Source: CAWIJK01 sp963836375
GTDB lineage: Bacteria > Actinomycetota > Acidimicrobiia > Acidimicrobiales > RAAP-2
Reading direction: 5' to 3'
Assembly (NCBI GenBank): GCA_963836375.1
Contig: CAWIJK010000002.1
Coordinates: 620,001 to 684,000, forward strand
Length of the DNA stretch: 64,000 nt
Made by a program: the position numbers and the translations under genes. Positions 24,962-32,996 of this stretch are shown here, piece after piece (the stretch's first letter is position 1; the number at the start of each line of letters is the position of its first letter). The notes under the pieces are model-generated. The model was not told the origin of the DNA and did not search any database. It saw only the letters and a list, made by a program, of their open reading frames with translations.

Positions 24962-25376
24962 CGTTGGGTCGGGCCATGGTGCGGGCATCAGGGGTCTGTC
25001 GGGGCCGCGGTGACGGTCGGGTTCCCGAGCGACTGTGCGAGAACCCTTCGGCCGCCACGTCGGACCAAGGGCCCGATGGTCCAGACGTCGTTGATGACTA
25101 GGCCCGGCCGCCCCTGGTGGTCAGGCGCTCCCCTTGCGATGGAGTGCGCGGGCGGGGCGTGATTGTCTGGGGACGGGCCACTGCATCGATGAGGTCGGTC
25201 CGTTCCATGGGGCCGTCGCGCTTGTCGTCGTCATTGGGGAACTTCTCCGCCAAGGACCCGCGCGCAGTAGATCCGAGCCGATCGCGCCGTGACGCCGGGC
25301 CACGGGACACCGATTCGATTCGTCACCGGTGGCCTCATCTCCACCCGGGCATCGAGATCTCCTGCTCCTCGCCATT

Positions 25377-25393
25377 ACGTCACCGTGACGATA
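25377..25393. promoter_or_regulatory. Inverted repeat ACGTCACCGTGACGATA, copy 2, upstream of glycosidase gene
   Basis: It is identical to copy 1 over 17 bases and ends 34 bases before the ATG of the family-31 glycosidase gene, where an operator could lie. The same core also covers the start codon of the gene at 16293. An operator role is inferred. Confidence 0.5.
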
Positions 25394-25427
25394 GTGCTCC
25401 CGCCGAGGTGCGTCCGATGGTGCAAGC

Positions 25428-28382
25428 ATGCAGGCCGTGAGTGCTCCGGCCTGGGCGGGTGCGTGGCGGCGCCGGGGGTTGGCACTGGCGGTGTTCCCAC
25501 TTGTCGTTGCCGCCGTCGCGCTGGGCCCCTCGGTGCCGGCTGGGGCGAGCGGGACGACCAGCGACCGGTCCCCCGTCGACCTGGCGACGCCGATCGACTT
25601 GGGCGACGGGATGGCCAACCAGTCCGCCATCGTGCGCAGCGGCGACGTTCGCATCGAGGTCCTGAGTCCGACCCTCCTCCGGCTCGAGTATTCGCCGACC
25701 GGCGACTTCGAGAATCTGCCGACGGTGAACGCCCTCAACCGCCGGATGCCTGTGCCGCCGTATCAGGTGCGTGACGATGCCGGATGGCTCACGGTCAAGA
25801 CCAGCCGAGCCCTCCTGCGGTACCGGATCGGATCGGGACCGTTCACCACCGCCAACACCACCTTGGTGTACTCGGTGGCGGGGCGTACGGCGGTCGTCCA
25901 TCCGGCTTGGGACGCGGTGTGCACCTTTAACCAGGTCTGCCAGGCCGGTTCGGCGGAGCTCGGTGGCGGGGATTCCTACAGCCAGACCCAGGGGGGCTAC
26001 GAGAGCGCCTCGGGCTACGTGGGCTACATGCTCGAACCCGGCACCCGGGCCACCTGGCGGGTCCTCGGGGCCCCGTCGGGGCCGGCATCGGTCACCTTGC
26101 GTTACTCCAACGTCCCGGTGCCACCGACGTCGACGGTGGTCCGGAATTTCGACCTACTGGTCAACGGTCGCTACGCGACCACGCTCACGGCGGACCGAAC
26201 GGACTCGGCCGAGCCCTGGTCGACGCTGACCACGACGGTGGCGCTCCGTTCGGGGGTGAACACGGTGGAGGTCCGTTGCGGGGTTGGCGAGGGCTGCGAC
26301 ACCGACATCGACACGCTGTCGGTGTCGCCAGTGGGTTCTCCGCTCCCAGTCCCTCAGCAGTCCGGCCCCCTCGGGGGGTGGATCCGGGGGTTCGACACGG
26401 CGACCTACAACGACCTGCCGACGTGCTCAGCCGGCCAGCAGGGCGCCACCTGCGTGGCCGGCCTCCAGCCGTTGGAGACCGACGGCCTGCTCGACACCGC
26501 GGGCTGGCGTCTCCTGGACGACTCGCAGAGCGCGGTTTGGACCAAAGACGGGTGGGTCCGACCACGTGGGTCAGAGGGGGACCAACAGGATGGCTACCTG
26601 TTCGTGTACGGCCACGACTACACCGGGGCGTTGCGGACGCTGGCGCAGCTGACCGGCCCGGCTCCCCTGCTCCCCCGCAGCATCTTCGGGGTCTGGTATT
26701 CCGACTACACCCCCTACTCGAGTGCGACGATCGAGCACTCGCTCTATCCGACGTTCGTGGCCAACCACGTTCCGCTGAACACAATGTCCCTCGACACGGA
26801 CTGGAAGGCTCCCAACAACTGGAACGGCTGGGAGTGGAACGCATCGTTGTTCCCCGACCCCGCTCGCTTCCTCCAGTGGGCCGGTGCCCGCGACATCCAC
26901 GTGACCTTGAACGTCCATTCGAGCATCGAAGACAACGACCCGAAGCTACCCGCCGCCGAACGAGTCGCCGGCGGGACGATGGCCAGCTCGACCTGCTCGG
27001 CTGGGAACTGCAAGGTCTGGGACTGGAGCTCGATCGCCCAGGCGGAGTCCAACTTCTCCCTCCAGCAGAGTTTCGAGCACCAAGGGGTGTCCTTTTGGTG
27101 GTTGGACTGGTGCTGTGACGCGTCGACCGTGTCGATGACCGGGGTCACCCCTGACTCGTGGATCGACCACCTCTACGCCCAAGAGATGGTGAACAAGGGC
27201 CAGCGGGGCTTCGTGCTCGGCCGGATCGGAGGCTCCAACGGCGAGCCCGAAGAGGTGTACCCCGCCGGACCGTGGTCCGATCACACCTCGGCGATCGCCT
27301 TCACCGGTGACGCCTGGGGCACATGGAACACCCTCGCCCAAGAAGCGGTCCTGACGGCGTCCGAGGCGACCATCGGCGAGCCCTACGTGAGCAGCGACGT
27401 GGGGAGCTTCCTCGGGCCGCCCCCCACCCAGTCGGGTGCTGATCCCCCCGATCTCTACGACCGCTGGGTGCAGCTGGGGACGTTCCAGCCCATCTTGAGG
27501 CTGCACTCGAACAACGAGGACCGGCTGCCCTGGCAATACCCCCAGCCGGTCCAGGCGATCACCGAGGACTTCCTGCGTCTCCGCGAGGCGCTGATCCCCT
27601 ACACCTACACCCTGGCAGCACGCTCGAACGAGACCGGGCTGCCCATGGCCAGGCCGCTATATCTGGACTACCCGGATCTGGCCGCCGCCTACCAGAACCC
27701 CACCGAGTACCTCTACGGCCCCGATGTCCTGGTGGCCCCCGTGACCTCCCCGGGCGCGGTGGCGGCCACCACGGTGTGGTTCCCACCCGGGCGATGGGTT
27801 GACTACTTCACCGGCGCCACCTTCACCGGGCCCTCCGACGTCACCTTGTCGGTGCCCCTGAGCCGCATGCCGGTCTTCGTCCGCCCCGGGGGGATCATCC
27901 CCGAACAGTCCCCCGCCCCGTCGGGGACCGACGGAGGCCGCCGGACGATGACCATAAAGGTCTACGCGGGTTCCGACGCATCCTTCCGCCTCTACGACGA
28001 CGCCGGGACCGGGCTCGGCTACACCAAGGGCCAGGACACCGAGACCATGATCACCACGTCGACGGGATCGGGCGCCGGATCGGCCCGGTCCACCCGGATC
28101 ACCATCGGCCCCGCACTGGGCCACTACCCCGGCCAGCCCACCGCAGCCTCCTACCGGGTCCAGCTGGTGGACGTCTCCGCGCCCCGGGGCGTCACGCTCG
28201 ACGGTCGTGCCCTGGCCCAGCGACCACCGGTCGCCGCCGTCGCGGGCTGGTCGTACGACGCGTCGACCGCCACCCTCACCGTGGTGACCGGCTCCTCCCC
28301 GACGACCGGCTCGGTCGGCATCGTCGAGAACGGGGGCCTGCCGGTGGACCGGGCCGAGCCAACCGTGCCAGCTTCATCCTGA
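25428..28382 (+). CDS. Secreted glycoside hydrolase family 31 enzyme with inserted carbohydrate-binding domain
   Basis: A 984-residue exported glycosidase. A signal peptide ('RRRGLALAVFPLVVAAVAL') leads to an N-terminal beta domain. Residues about 179-302 form an inserted jelly-roll module like CBM6/35 ('YSQTQGGYESASGYVGYML' to 'DIDTLSV'). The TIM barrel begins near 'LLPRSIFGVWYSDYTPY'. The likely nucleophile is Asp560 in 'FWWLDWCCD' and the acid/base is Asp628 in 'FTGDAWGTW'. The barrel is followed by 'LIPYTYTLAARSNETGLPMARPLYLDYP', a GH31 hallmark, and beta-sandwich domains. The substrate is uncertain: alpha-glucan, alpha-xyloside or related. It is a single gene beside the terminus, with no sugar transporter nearby. 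Confidence 0.9.
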   Translation: MQAVSAPAWAGAWRRRGLALAVFPLVVAAVALGPSVPAGASGTTSDRSPVDLATPIDLGDGMANQSAIVRSGDVRIEVLSPTLLRLEYSPTGDFENLPTVNALNRRMPVPPYQVRDDAGWLTVKTSRALLRYRIGSGPFTTANTTLVYSVAGRTAVVHPAWDAVCTFNQVCQAGSAELGGGDSYSQTQGGYESASGYVGYMLEPGTRATWRVLGAPSGPASVTLRYSNVPVPPTSTVVRNFDLLVNGRYATTLTADRTDSAEPWSTLTTTVALRSGVNTVEVRCGVGEGCDTDIDTLSVSPVGSPLPVPQQSGPLGGWIRGFDTATYNDLPTCSAGQQGATCVAGLQPLETDGLLDTAGWRLLDDSQSAVWTKDGWVRPRGSEGDQQDGYLFVYGHDYTGALRTLAQLTGPAPLLPRSIFGVWYSDYTPYSSATIEHSLYPTFVANHVPLNTMSLDTDWKAPNNWNGWEWNASLFPDPARFLQWAGARDIHVTLNVHSSIEDNDPKLPAAERVAGGTMASSTCSAGNCKVWDWSSIAQAESNFSLQQSFEHQGVSFWWLDWCCDASTVSMTGVTPDSWIDHLYAQEMVNKGQRGFVLGRIGGSNGEPEEVYPAGPWSDHTSAIAFTGDAWGTWNTLAQEAVLTASEATIGEPYVSSDVGSFLGPPPTQSGADPPDLYDRWVQLGTFQPILRLHSNNEDRLPWQYPQPVQAITEDFLRLREALIPYTYTLAARSNETGLPMARPLYLDYPDLAAAYQNPTEYLYGPDVLVAPVTSPGAVAATTVWFPPGRWVDYFTGATFTGPSDVTLSVPLSRMPVFVRPGGIIPEQSPAPSGTDGGRRTMTIKVYAGSDASFRLYDDAGTGLGYTKGQDTETMITTSTGSGAGSARSTRITIGPALGHYPGQPTAASYRVQLVDVSAPRGVTLDGRALAQRPPVAAVAGWSYDASTATLTVVTGSSPTTGSVGIVENGGLPVDRAEPTVPASS

Positions 28383-28396
28383 GCGCGCGGGTCCGC

Positions 28397-29026
28397 TCAG
28401 CGGACACCGCGCTGGCGGAACTGGATGCTGAGCCGGGGTCCCACCGGACGCGCCGTCTTCAAGACGGCGTGCTGCCAGGTCCGCTGGATGCTGCCCCCCA
28501 TGACCACCAGGTCGCCGGCCGCCATGTCGATCCGGCGGGCGGCTCCTCCCCGGTTGGGCCGCAGCGACAGGCGGCGGGTGGCTCCGAGCGAGACGATGGC
28601 GACCACGGTGTCGCTGTGCGCGCCCCGGCTGATCGTGTCGCCGTGCCACGCCACCGAGTCGCGCCCGTCCCGGTAGAAGCAGAGCCCGACGGTGCACAAC
28701 GGCCCGCCGGCCTCCTCCCGATACACGGTGTTGAGCTGGTCTCGGGCGGCCGCCACCAGCGGGTCCGGGAGAGGGTCGTCTGGGCCGTAGAAAGCCGTCA
28801 AGCGGGGGACGTCGACGATCCGCTCGTACATCGGGCGCCGCTCGGCTTGCCAGGGCACAGCGTCCACGAGGCGCTCGAAGAGGTCGTCCGCCCCCCCGAT
28901 CCAGTTCCGGTGGACGTCGATCCAGGCCCCGTCGGCCAGCTCGGAGCGGGCGGAACCCGCTGGGCCGAGCGGGCGCGGCCCGGGCCGGCCGACCAGGTCG
29001 AGCAGTGAGCCCTGCAGGGCGGTCAT
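28397..29026 (-). CDS. alkB: AlkB-like 2-oxoglutarate/Fe(II) dioxygenase
   Basis: A 209-residue enzyme of the AlkB family, which removes alkyl groups from damaged bases by oxidation. Iron ligands are the H-x-D of 'SVAWHGDTIS' and the distal His in 'RTWQHAVLK'. The 2-oxoglutarate-binding Arg lies in 'PRLSIQFRQRG' at the C-terminus. 'RLTAFYGPDD' and 'NTVYREEAGGPLCTVGLCFYRDG' match the substrate-lid region of actinobacterial homologues. The ATG at MTALQG is the first good start. It is a single gene converging on the glycosidase gene with a 14-nt gap. Confidence 0.92.
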   Translation of the reverse strand: MTALQGSLLDLVGRPGPRPLGPAGSARSELADGAWIDVHRNWIGGADDLFERLVDAVPWQAERRPMYERIVDVPRLTAFYGPDDPLPDPLVAAARDQLNTVYREEAGGPLCTVGLCFYRDGRDSVAWHGDTISRGAHSDTVVAIVSLGATRRLSLRPNRGGAARRIDMAAGDLVVMGGSIQRTWQHAVLKTARPVGPRLSIQFRQRGVR

Positions 29027-29099
29027 GGCGCCAGCCTACCCGAGGTAGCGAACGTCTGTTCGTAACGCCCGGCGCTGGCGCCGGCGCGGCGGGCGACGC

Positions 29100-29768
29100 T
29101 CAGCGGGGCCGGCCGGCCCGGCGCGGGCGGACCTCGTAGGCGCAGACGTGGGCTCCGTCGAGCAGGTGGGCCACTCGGGTGACCTCGGCCGCCGGCAGGG
29201 CCTCTCGGATGAAGGAGAGCTCGCTCGAGCAGGCCTGACGAAAGCCGCTGGCCACGGTCAAGATGGCGCAGTTGTGCTCGGTGATCCGCCACCCGCCGTC
29301 GTCGAGGCGCTCGACGTCGGCCAGGTAGCCATCCTCGTCGAGGATCCGGGTCAGCTCGTTCACCTGCTCGTCGAGCGTGGCGCCGGCCAGGCGGGGCTGG
29401 GCGCCGGCCAGGCGGCGCTGGCGGCGCTGGTCGAACAGGGCGGAGACCTCGTCGGACCCGGGTCCCCCGAGATAGCTGAGGAGCTCGGTCGTGAGGTCCC
29501 CGTAGCGCTTCGGGAAGAGGGCCTCGGCGGCCGGGGTGAGCTCGTAACGGTGGACCGGTCGGCCCCGTCCCTCGGGGTCCGGGCGGTGGATGACCAGGCC
29601 GTCCTCCCCCAGGCGGACCAGCTGCTGGCGGATCGCCGCCACCGTCAGTCCGAGCTGGGAGGCGAGGTCGCCGGCGGTGAGGGATCCGGAGCGCTTGAGG
29701 GCCAAGAGGACCGCCCGGCGGGTCGTCGGGAGTGAGGCCAGCGGCGCCTCGAGGGGGGTCTCGGTCAC
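29100..29768 (-). CDS. SufR/DeoR-type winged-helix regulator with conserved cysteines
   Basis: A 222-residue regulator. Residues 15-70 form a winged helix-turn-helix ('LALKRSGSLTAGDLASQLGL', 'AIRQQLVRLGEDGLV'). The C-terminal half has 'HNCAI', then Cys exactly 12 residues further in 'QACSSE', and a last Cys in 'AHVCAYEV', the Cys-x12-Cys pattern of SufR-like Fe-S sensors, but the third SufR Cys is Ala. It may sense iron-sulfur or redox state. GTG 29768 overlaps the queA-like stop by four bases, so it is the last gene of the SDR-queA-regulator operon. Confidence 0.83.
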   Translation of the reverse strand: MTETPLEAPLASLPTTRRAVLLALKRSGSLTAGDLASQLGLTVAAIRQQLVRLGEDGLVIHRPDPEGRGRPVHRYELTPAAEALFPKRYGDLTTELLSYLGGPGSDEVSALFDQRRQRRLAGAQPRLAGATLDEQVNELTRILDEDGYLADVERLDDGGWRITEHNCAILTVASGFRQACSSELSFIREALPAAEVTRVAHLLDGAHVCAYEVRPRRAGRPR

Positions 29769-30835
29769 GGGAGGATCAAGTGGACGTCGCCGAACTCGTG
29801 CCAAAGGTACCCCTCGGTCAGGGCGGCCGCGTAGGAACGCTCCAGGAGGTCCCGCCCGCCGACGGCTTCGAGCATCGCCAGGTGGGAGGCCTCCGGTTCG
29901 TGCCAGCCGGTGAGCAGCCCGTCGACGGAGCGCACGGTGCGGTCGGGCGTGATGATGGTCTCGGTCCAGCCGCTCCCGGCGTTGACGGCCCCGGTGGAGT
30001 CGACCACCGATTCGAGCGCGCGGACCACGGTGGTCCCGACGGCGACGATCCGCCCGCCGTGGCGGCGGGCATCGTTGATCCGCCGGGCGGAGACCTCTCG
30101 GACCGAGAAGAACTCCGGGTACGGTGGCTCGGACGCCTCGAGGGACGCCACGCCGGTGTGGAGCAGCACCGGGACCACGGCCACGCCCTTGGCCACCAGC
30201 CGCAGGATCACCTCGGGGGTGAAGGGCCGCCCGGCACTCGGCATCTCGGCCGAACCGGGCTCGGTGGCGTAGACGTTCTGGTACATGGTGATGGGCCACT
30301 CGCCCTGTACGTAGCCGTAGCGGATCGGACTGCCGTTGCGGGCGAGGTAGGCCAGGAGCGGACCGGGGACGTCGATCGTGGCCACCCACAGTCGCACTCC
30401 GAGGGGGTGGGCGGCGTAGGGGGTGAGGAGGACAAGCCGGCCGCCGTCGGGGAGGTCGTAGGTCTCGCCGGCGGCGGCTCCGAGCCACGGCGAACCACCG
30501 ACCCGCAGCTCGACCGACCACAGGTCGGCCGGGAGCCGGGTGGAGAGGTGGACCGACGCCCGGGGACCGGCGGGTCCGCTGGCCGGCAGGCTCGCGGCGA
30601 GGGTTCCCGAGGTGTTGATCACGACGACGTCACCGTCGTCCAGGTGGGCCGGGAGTTCGGAGAACGTCGTGTGCTCGAGGGTCGCCGCCTCCCCTGTGGC
30701 CACCATCATGCGGACTGCGTCCCTGGTCAGGCCGCGGGCCTCGGGGGGTTGGCCCGCCTCCAGGTCCGGCGGAAGCTCGAAGGACAAGGGCGCCGTGGCC
30801 ACCGGCGGGCGGTCCGTCAGGGTTCCGGTCAGCAT
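29765..30835 (-). CDS. queA: QueA-like S-adenosylmethionine:tRNA ribosyltransferase-isomerase
   Basis: A 356-residue protein of the QueA family, which transfers the ribosyl group of SAM to preQ1-tRNA to form epoxyqueuosine. Family motifs include 'DDGDVVVINTSGTLAASLPA', 'YGYVQGEWPITMYQNVYAT', 'GSAEMPSAGRPFT' and 'RHGGRIVAVGTTVVRALESV'. The usual 'HVGxGTF' motif reads 'LHTGVASLE', so the active site differs from E. coli QueA. No other queuosine gene is nearby, and a different substrate is possible. ATG 30835 overlaps the SDR stop by seven bases. Confidence 0.85.
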   Translation of the reverse strand: MLTGTLTDRPPVATAPLSFELPPDLEAGQPPEARGLTRDAVRMMVATGEAATLEHTTFSELPAHLDDGDVVVINTSGTLAASLPASGPAGPRASVHLSTRLPADLWSVELRVGGSPWLGAAAGETYDLPDGGRLVLLTPYAAHPLGVRLWVATIDVPGPLLAYLARNGSPIRYGYVQGEWPITMYQNVYATEPGSAEMPSAGRPFTPEVILRLVAKGVAVVPVLLHTGVASLEASEPPYPEFFSVREVSARRINDARRHGGRIVAVGTTVVRALESVVDSTGAVNAGSGWTETIITPDRTVRSVDGLLTGWHEPEASHLAMLEAVGGRDLLERSYAAALTEGYLWHEFGDVHLILP

Positions 30836-31536
30836 GCGTCCGCCGTCCCCAGGTCCCGGGCCCGGTAGCGGCCGCTCGGCCGGTCTCCTTCGATCAGCTC
30901 GAGGAGAAGCGGCACGACGGTCGCCGGCGGGGGCCTGTCCGTGATGTCTTCGCCCGGGAAGGCGTCCTGTTGCATCCGGGTCCGCATGTCGCCCGGGTCG
31001 ACCGCCCACGTCCGGATGTCGGGCTCCTCGACCGCTAGGACCGCAGAGAGATGGTCGAGTGCGGCCTTGGACGATCCGTACCCTCCCCATCCGGCGTAGG
31101 CCTCCACCGAGGCGTCGGAGGTGACGTTGAGGACCCGGGGATCCGGTGAGCGGCGGAGCAGCGGGAGTGAGGCCTGGATGAGGGCCAACGGCGCCAGTGC
31201 GTTCACGTCGTAGGTCCGGCGGAGCTCGTCGAGCGCGAAGTCGGCGAGTGTCGGTAGCGGCGTGACGCCAAGGGTGCTGGCGTTGTTCACCACGAGATCG
31301 ATCCCCCCTTGCTCACGGGCCGCGGCCACCAGGGCCGCTCGGTGCTCGGGATCACTCACATCGCCCGCCACGGCCGAGACGCGGGCGCCCGACCGCTCCC
31401 GAACCCGCCCGAGGGCCTGTTCGAGCGCCTCGGCCTCGCGCCCGTCGAGCACGAGCGACCACCGCCGCTCGGCGAGACCGGCGGCCAGCGCCTCTCCCAA
31501 GCCCCGGGATGCTCCTGTCACGATCGCCACGCTCAT
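30829..31536 (-). CDS. Short-chain dehydrogenase/reductase
   Basis: A 235-residue NAD(P)-dependent oxidoreductase with 'VTGASRGLGEALA' (T-G-x3-G-x-G cofactor site), 'VVNNAST' and the catalytic 'YGSSKAALDHL' (Y-x3-K), with Ser in 'NVTSDAS'. The Arg after the cofactor motif suggests NADPH, which is inference. ATG 31536 follows GGAAGGTGGGAAG; the upstream in-frame ATG is not conserved. It is first in an operon with the queA-like and SufR-like genes and is divergent from the VOC gene across a 161-nt AT-richer region. The substrate is unknown. Confidence 0.9.
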   Translation of the reverse strand: MSVAIVTGASRGLGEALAAGLAERRWSLVLDGREAEALEQALGRVRERSGARVSAVAGDVSDPEHRAALVAAAREQGGIDLVVNNASTLGVTPLPTLADFALDELRRTYDVNALAPLALIQASLPLLRRSPDPRVLNVTSDASVEAYAGWGGYGSSKAALDHLSAVLAVEEPDIRTWAVDPGDMRTRMQQDAFPGEDITDRPPPATVVPLLLELIEGDRPSGRYRARDLGTADAC

Positions 31537-31697
31537 CGCTTCCCACCTTCCGGTCGTTGATCCTAACCGATTAAAGGAAGAGAGTGCTATCTTTATTCCT
31601 GGGGAGAAACCGGTCGTCCGTTGGCCTGTTTCCGGGCCCATGCTGGGCCGATGGGCCGGCGGGTGCCCGCCGGACTGCGACACGACAGGAGAGAGAC

Positions 31698-32069
31698 GTG
31701 GACTTGAAACTCGAATTGGTGGCCGTGCCGGTCAGCGACGTGGACAGGGCCAAGGCCTTCTATGTGGACCGGGTCGGCTTCAACCCCGACCACGACGTCC
31801 GGGTCAACGAGGACCTGCGCTTCGTCCAGCTGACCCCACCGGGATCGGCGTGTTCGATCGCCATCGGCGAGGGGATCGTGGACTCGGTGCCCGGGTCGAT
31901 CAAGGGTCTGCAGCTCGTGGTGGCTGACATCGAGGCGGCCAGGGCCGAGCTGATCGACCGGGGCGTGGCGGTTGGTGAGGTCGAGCGTTTCGACTGGGGC
32001 TTCTTCATCCATTTCACCGATCCCGACGGCAACGGCTGGTCGGTCCAACAGATCCCGGTCCGTACCTGA
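31698..32069 (+). CDS. VOC-family (glyoxalase/bleomycin-resistance-like) protein
   Basis: A 123-residue protein of the vicinal-oxygen-chelate fold. 'LVAVPVSDVDRAKAFYVDRVGF' opens the first beta-alpha-beta unit; 'GLQLVVADIEAARAELIDRGV' and 'GFFIHFTDPDGNGWSVQQ' form the second. The final 'DPDGNGW' is the family signature. Metal ligands are not clear. The GTG start follows AGGAGAG. It is divergent from the SDR operon. Members include small-molecule lyases, isomerases and binding proteins; the specific role is unknown. Confidence 0.88.
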   Translation: MDLKLELVAVPVSDVDRAKAFYVDRVGFNPDHDVRVNEDLRFVQLTPPGSACSIAIGEGIVDSVPGSIKGLQLVVADIEAARAELIDRGVAVGEVERFDWGFFIHFTDPDGNGWSVQQIPVRT

Positions 32070-32331
32070 CCCGGCGCTCGGACCCCGAGGGGCAGGGCGG
32101 GACCGTCTGTCGTCGTTTGTCGTGACCGCCGTGCCGGCGCGCGGCTCGTGGGGCGTGCTGGCCGCCCAAGCGTCCTCGAGGGGCTGGACCAGGGAATTCG
32201 AAGGGATCCTCGGGCCCGCCCCCTGACCTCGAGAGCTCAACCGCCCCCGGTGCGCTCCCCTTCGGCGGGTCGTCAGCTCCCGTCCGAACGGGGTGGTCGC
32301 GAGCCCGTCCAGTCGAACCCCCGAACGTCGT

Positions 32332-32763
32332 TCACCGGGCCTGGATGTACTCCACCAACTCGTTGCGGTCCTTCTCGAGCTCGCCGATCCGGCTCTTGAC
32401 CACATCGCCGATGCTGACCACCCCGACGAGCGACCCGTCACTGACCACGGGCACGTGACGGATGCGGCGGTCGGTCATGATCGCCATGAGGGTCTCGACC
32501 TCGTCGTCCATCGAGCAGGTGTGGACCGTCGTCGACATGATGGAGGACACCGGGTCCCCCAGTAGTTCGCCCCGCCGGCCGGCGAGCCGGCGCACGATGT
32601 CGCGCTCGGAGATGATGCCGTCGATGTGATCGCCGTCGGCCGACACGACAAGGGCACCGATCCCGTGTCTGGCGAGCTCGCCCACGGCCTCTCCGATCGT
32701 CGAGCCCCCATCGATGGTGGCCACGGCGGCCCCCTTGTGCTCCAGCAGCTTCGAGACGCGCAT
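32332..32763 (-). CDS. CBS-domain pair protein
   Basis: A 143-residue cytoplasmic protein made of two CBS motifs, residues about 8-60 ('TIGEAVGELARHGIGALVV', 'GIISERDIVRRLA') and about 75-125 ('EVETLMAIMTDRRIRHVPVV', 'GVVSIGDVVKSRI'). CBS pairs bind adenosyl ligands such as AMP, ATP or NADH and often serve as energy sensors; no catalytic domain is attached. ATG 32763 is preceded by AGGAGGG. It is a single gene. The 262-nt stretch 32070-32331 beyond its 3' end holds no gene that I can support. Confidence 0.92.
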   Translation of the reverse strand: MRVSKLLEHKGAAVATIDGGSTIGEAVGELARHGIGALVVSADGDHIDGIISERDIVRRLAGRRGELLGDPVSSIMSTTVHTCSMDDEVETLMAIMTDRRIRHVPVVSDGSLVGVVSIGDVVKSRIGELEKDRNELVEYIQAR

Positions 32764-32890
32764 CGCGTGCTCCCTCCTGTGGTCGGCCAGGTCGAACCGG
32801 CGGCATCCCCAGCATATGAACGTCGGGGGCCCTTGGCGAGGGGTGGTCCGGCTGCACCCCCACTTGCGCCTCCACCACCTCGAAGGGCCG

Positions 32891-32914
32891 GGTAGTGGGC
32901 TGTAGCCCACTACC
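32891..32914. promoter_or_regulatory. 24-nt perfect inverted repeat upstream of the MFS exporter
   Basis: The arms GGTAGTGGGCT and AGCCCACTACC are perfect complements separated only by GT. There is no T-run, so a terminator is unlikely. The position, 82 nt before the exporter start, fits an operator for a TetR/MarR-type repressor, but no repressor gene lies beside it. The intergenic region 32764-32996 has nothing else recognised. Confidence 0.55.
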
Positions 32915-32996
32915 AAGGGCCGTCGCCCGGGGCGGCCCCCATAGGCTCGGGCCGGTGGGTGCCCCGTGACTCCCCAGCCTGTGACGGTGCCGGACG

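Larger units (their letters stand above)
24481..25427. other. Gene-free interval around the dif-like site (replication terminus)
   Basis: No frame in these 947 bases shows coding character or recognisable homology; open frames are short and rich in Arg, Pro and Ser. The interval contains the dif-like site at 24723-24750 and two identical 17-bp sequences with a CGTCAC-C-GTGACG inverted repeat at 24945 and 25377. Base composition is somewhat less GC-rich than the flanks. No tRNA or transposase remnant was seen. Confidence 0.7.

Noticed and set aside
24782..25162. Open frame of 126 codons in the gene-free interval
   Set aside because: Basic, compositionally random translation, no ribosome-binding site, no homology.
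31537..31697. Promoter pair in the AT-rich divergent region between the SDR and VOC genes
   Set aside because: TAGGAT and TATCTT are possible -10 boxes, but no -35 at a proper distance could be chosen with confidence.
32891..32914. Rho-independent terminator for an upstream gene
   Set aside because: There is no T-run after the stem and the flanking gene to the left reads away from it.
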